Assembly: GCA_002440885.1 (NCBI GenBank)
Contig: DJVY01000230.1
Span: 1 to 8,187 of the forward strand
Direction: 5' to 3'
Length of the DNA stretch: 8,187 nucleotides
Source: Bacteroidales bacterium UBA6244
GTDB taxonomy: Bacteria > Bacteroidota > Bacteroidia > Bacteroidales > F082
Below are positions 7,278 through 8,187 of the stretch, in pieces. A program made the translations under genes and the position numbers. Within the stretch, counting starts at the first letter, position 1; every line of letters starts with the position of its first letter. The notes under the pieces are model-generated. The model saw only the letters and a list, made by a program, of their open reading frames with translations. It made no database searches and was not told where the DNA came from.

Positions 7278-7304
7278 TGTAACATTTCGACGGGGAGCTG
7301 CGTC
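7278..7304 (+). promoter_or_regulatory. ECF-sigma-type promoter candidate (TGTAAC-N17-CGTC)
   Basis: TGTAAC at 7278-7283 and CGTC at 7301-7304 are 17 bases apart. This resembles the ECF sigma promoter form with an AAC-containing -35 and a CGTC -10, as in Bacillus SigX-type sites and, as I recall, many Bacteroidota ECF promoters. The predicted start is near 7311, giving a leader of about 23 A-rich bases before the ATG at 7334. No TAnnTTTG element is seen in this 69-base gap, so this is the best promoter for the DUF2807 gene. Confidence 0.55.
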
Positions 7305-7333
7305 ATACCCCAAAACGTTAAAAAATATACAAC

Positions 7334-8187
7334 ATGAAAAAAGCAGCATTATTTTTAGGATTTTTAATGGTTTCATTCATATTGATACTCCCATTGCAAG
7401 CACAGGTTAGAGGCAACGGCGAGGTGGTGAAACAGGAACGAACGGTAGAACCCTTTGCCGGGGTAAAAGTTGACGGTGCTAAGGAGGTTGTCCTCATTCA
7501 GGGAGATCAGCATCGGGTGGAGGTAGAAACCGACGCCAACCTCCAGGAGTATGTTAAGGTGATGGTAGTTAACAACACCCTTGAGTTTAAAACCACCAAA
7601 CCCATTATTAAGTACCAAACCATGCGGTTAATTGTTACTTCACCTACCATAGAAAAAGTGAAAGTTTCAGGTGCTTCCGATATCCGTTCACAGGGTCAAC
7701 TTAAAGGAGATGAGCTAAAACTTAACGTGAGTGGCGCTTCTGAGGCTAACCTCGATCTGGACTACCAGGCCATTACTTCGGTGGTTTCGGGTGCTTCCGA
7801 TGTGGTACTCTCGGGCAAAGCCGGCCTGTTCACCTGCGAGTGTAGCGGAGCCTCCGACGTAAAAGCCAAGTCGCTGGAAGCCGGAACAGCCGTTATAAAT
7901 GCCAGTGGAGCAAGTAATTGTGCAGTAAATGTGAGTCACTCTTTAACCTACAATGTTTCGGGAGCTGCCGACGTAAACTATGCCGCAGGACCGCAAGCTG
8001 TTGTTGTAAAAAATGGAAAAAATGCGCAAGTGGTCACCTACAACGGAACACAGATGGCACAGGCAGGGCGCTATGCCGACACCACCAGCTTTTCGATGGG
8101 TAGCGTTAATTTTGAAGTGGTTGACGGAGATACTACTGTGGTAGCAGTCGGACGACACAGGCTGATTGTTTCTGACGATGGCGACGT
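7334..8187 (+). CDS. Secreted DUF2807 (GIN-domain) protein, 3' end missing
   Basis: The first 284 codons are present; the frame is open at the right edge. Residues 1-24 form a signal peptide (KK, hydrophobic core 5-20, cleavage near LQAQ, residues 21-24). There is no lipobox cysteine, so it is probably not a lipoprotein. Residues about 37-220 match the DUF2807 / putative adhesin-head GIN domain (PF10988): an FAGVKVDGAKEV-type opening (41-52), then SGA(S/A) followed by D, E or N at 112, 133, 152, 171, 191 and 209. The 18-21 residue spacing is what a right-handed beta-solenoid with one rung per repeat would give. From about 255 a new segment begins (MGSVNFEVVDGDTTVVAVG), which in related proteins I recall leads into an outer-membrane beta-barrel region; that part is beyond the window. 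Function of the family is not established; adhesion or envelope-stress roles are proposed. An ECF-type promoter lies just upstream. Confidence 0.85.
   Translation, partial: MKKAALFLGFLMVSFILILPLQAQVRGNGEVVKQERTVEPFAGVKVDGAKEVVLIQGDQHRVEVETDANLQEYVKVMVVNNTLEFKTTKPIIKYQTMRLIVTSPTIEKVKVSGASDIRSQGQLKGDELKLNVSGASEANLDLDYQAITSVVSGASDVVLSGKAGLFTCECSGASDVKAKSLEAGTAVINASGASNCAVNVSHSLTYNVSGAADVNYAAGPQAVVVKNGKNAQVVTYNGTQMAQAGRYADTTSFSMGSVNFEVVDGDTTVVAVGRHRLIVSDDGD
7667..7975 (+). repeat. Six SGA(S/A) protein repeats within the DUF2807 domain
   Basis: Six copies of Ser-Gly-Ala-(Ser/Ala)-(Asp/Glu/Asn) occur at intervals of 21, 19, 19, 20 and 18 residues. Codons differ between copies (TCAGGTGCTTCC, AGTGGCGCTTCT, AGCGGAGCCTCC, AGTGGAGCAAGT and others), so the repeat is kept at the protein level and is not a recent DNA duplication. 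It fits turns of a beta-solenoid. Confidence 0.8.

Noticed and set aside
7292..7311. GGGG...CCCC as a terminator after the dehydrogenase
   Set aside because: Only four pairs with a 12-base loop and no T-run follow; it overlaps the better-supported promoter candidate.
7667..7975. DNA-level tandem repeat or CRISPR-like array
   Set aside because: The periodicity is in the protein (SGAS motifs) with differing codons and variable spacing, as expected for a beta-solenoid gene.
7143..8158. Minus-strand open frames across the dehydrogenase end and the DUF2807 gene
   Set aside because: They are opposite two supported plus-strand genes, lack recognisable motifs, and one crosses the ECF-type promoter region.

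Overview
The window looks like a piece of a Bacteroidota chromosome, probably a Bacteroidales or Marinilabiliales-type lineage; I cannot name the genus. The signs are start codons in A/T-rich leaders without Shine-Dalgarno sequences, a TAnnTTTG-type -7 element, secreted proteins whose predicted signal peptide ends next to a Gln, and a DUF2807 (GIN-domain) protein behind an ECF-sigma-like promoter. There are seven protein genes, two of them cut by the window edges. I see no tRNA, rRNA, CRISPR array, insertion sequence or phage gene.

Minus-strand block (6181 down to 1). Four genes lie head to tail with gaps of 6, 21 and 41 bases and probably form one transcript. In order of transcription they are a 12-TM RND/MMPL-family exporter (6181-3764), a glucose-1-phosphate thymidylyltransferase RmlA (3757-2894), a short-chain polyprenyl diphosphate synthase (2872-1898) and a sodium-coupled dicarboxylate/amino-acid symporter of the SDF family (1856-549). 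After a 162-base gap comes the 5' part of a secreted BNR/sialidase-like protein (386 down to the window start). The RmlA and prenyl synthase genes point to envelope sugar and isoprenoid-lipid precursors. The exporter could move a lipid or other hydrophobic molecule, but the cargo is not shown by sequence.

Divergent region and plus-strand block (6182 to 8187). A 144-base divergent region separates the exporter from a D-2-hydroxyacid dehydrogenase gene. A -7 element at 6263-6270 supports translation of the dehydrogenase from the ATG at 6326, not the in-frame ATG at 6275. After 69 bases, which hold an ECF-type promoter candidate (TGTAAC-N17-CGTC), begins a secreted DUF2807 protein. It has six SGA(S/A) motifs spaced 18 to 21 residues apart, and it runs off the right edge.

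Most of the window is ordinary metabolic and transport content. The points most worth a second look are the ECF-promoter/DUF2807 pair, a symporter that lacks the substrate-site arginine at both positions known in the family, and the exporter's unequal TM4/TM10 acidic pair and very acidic tail.
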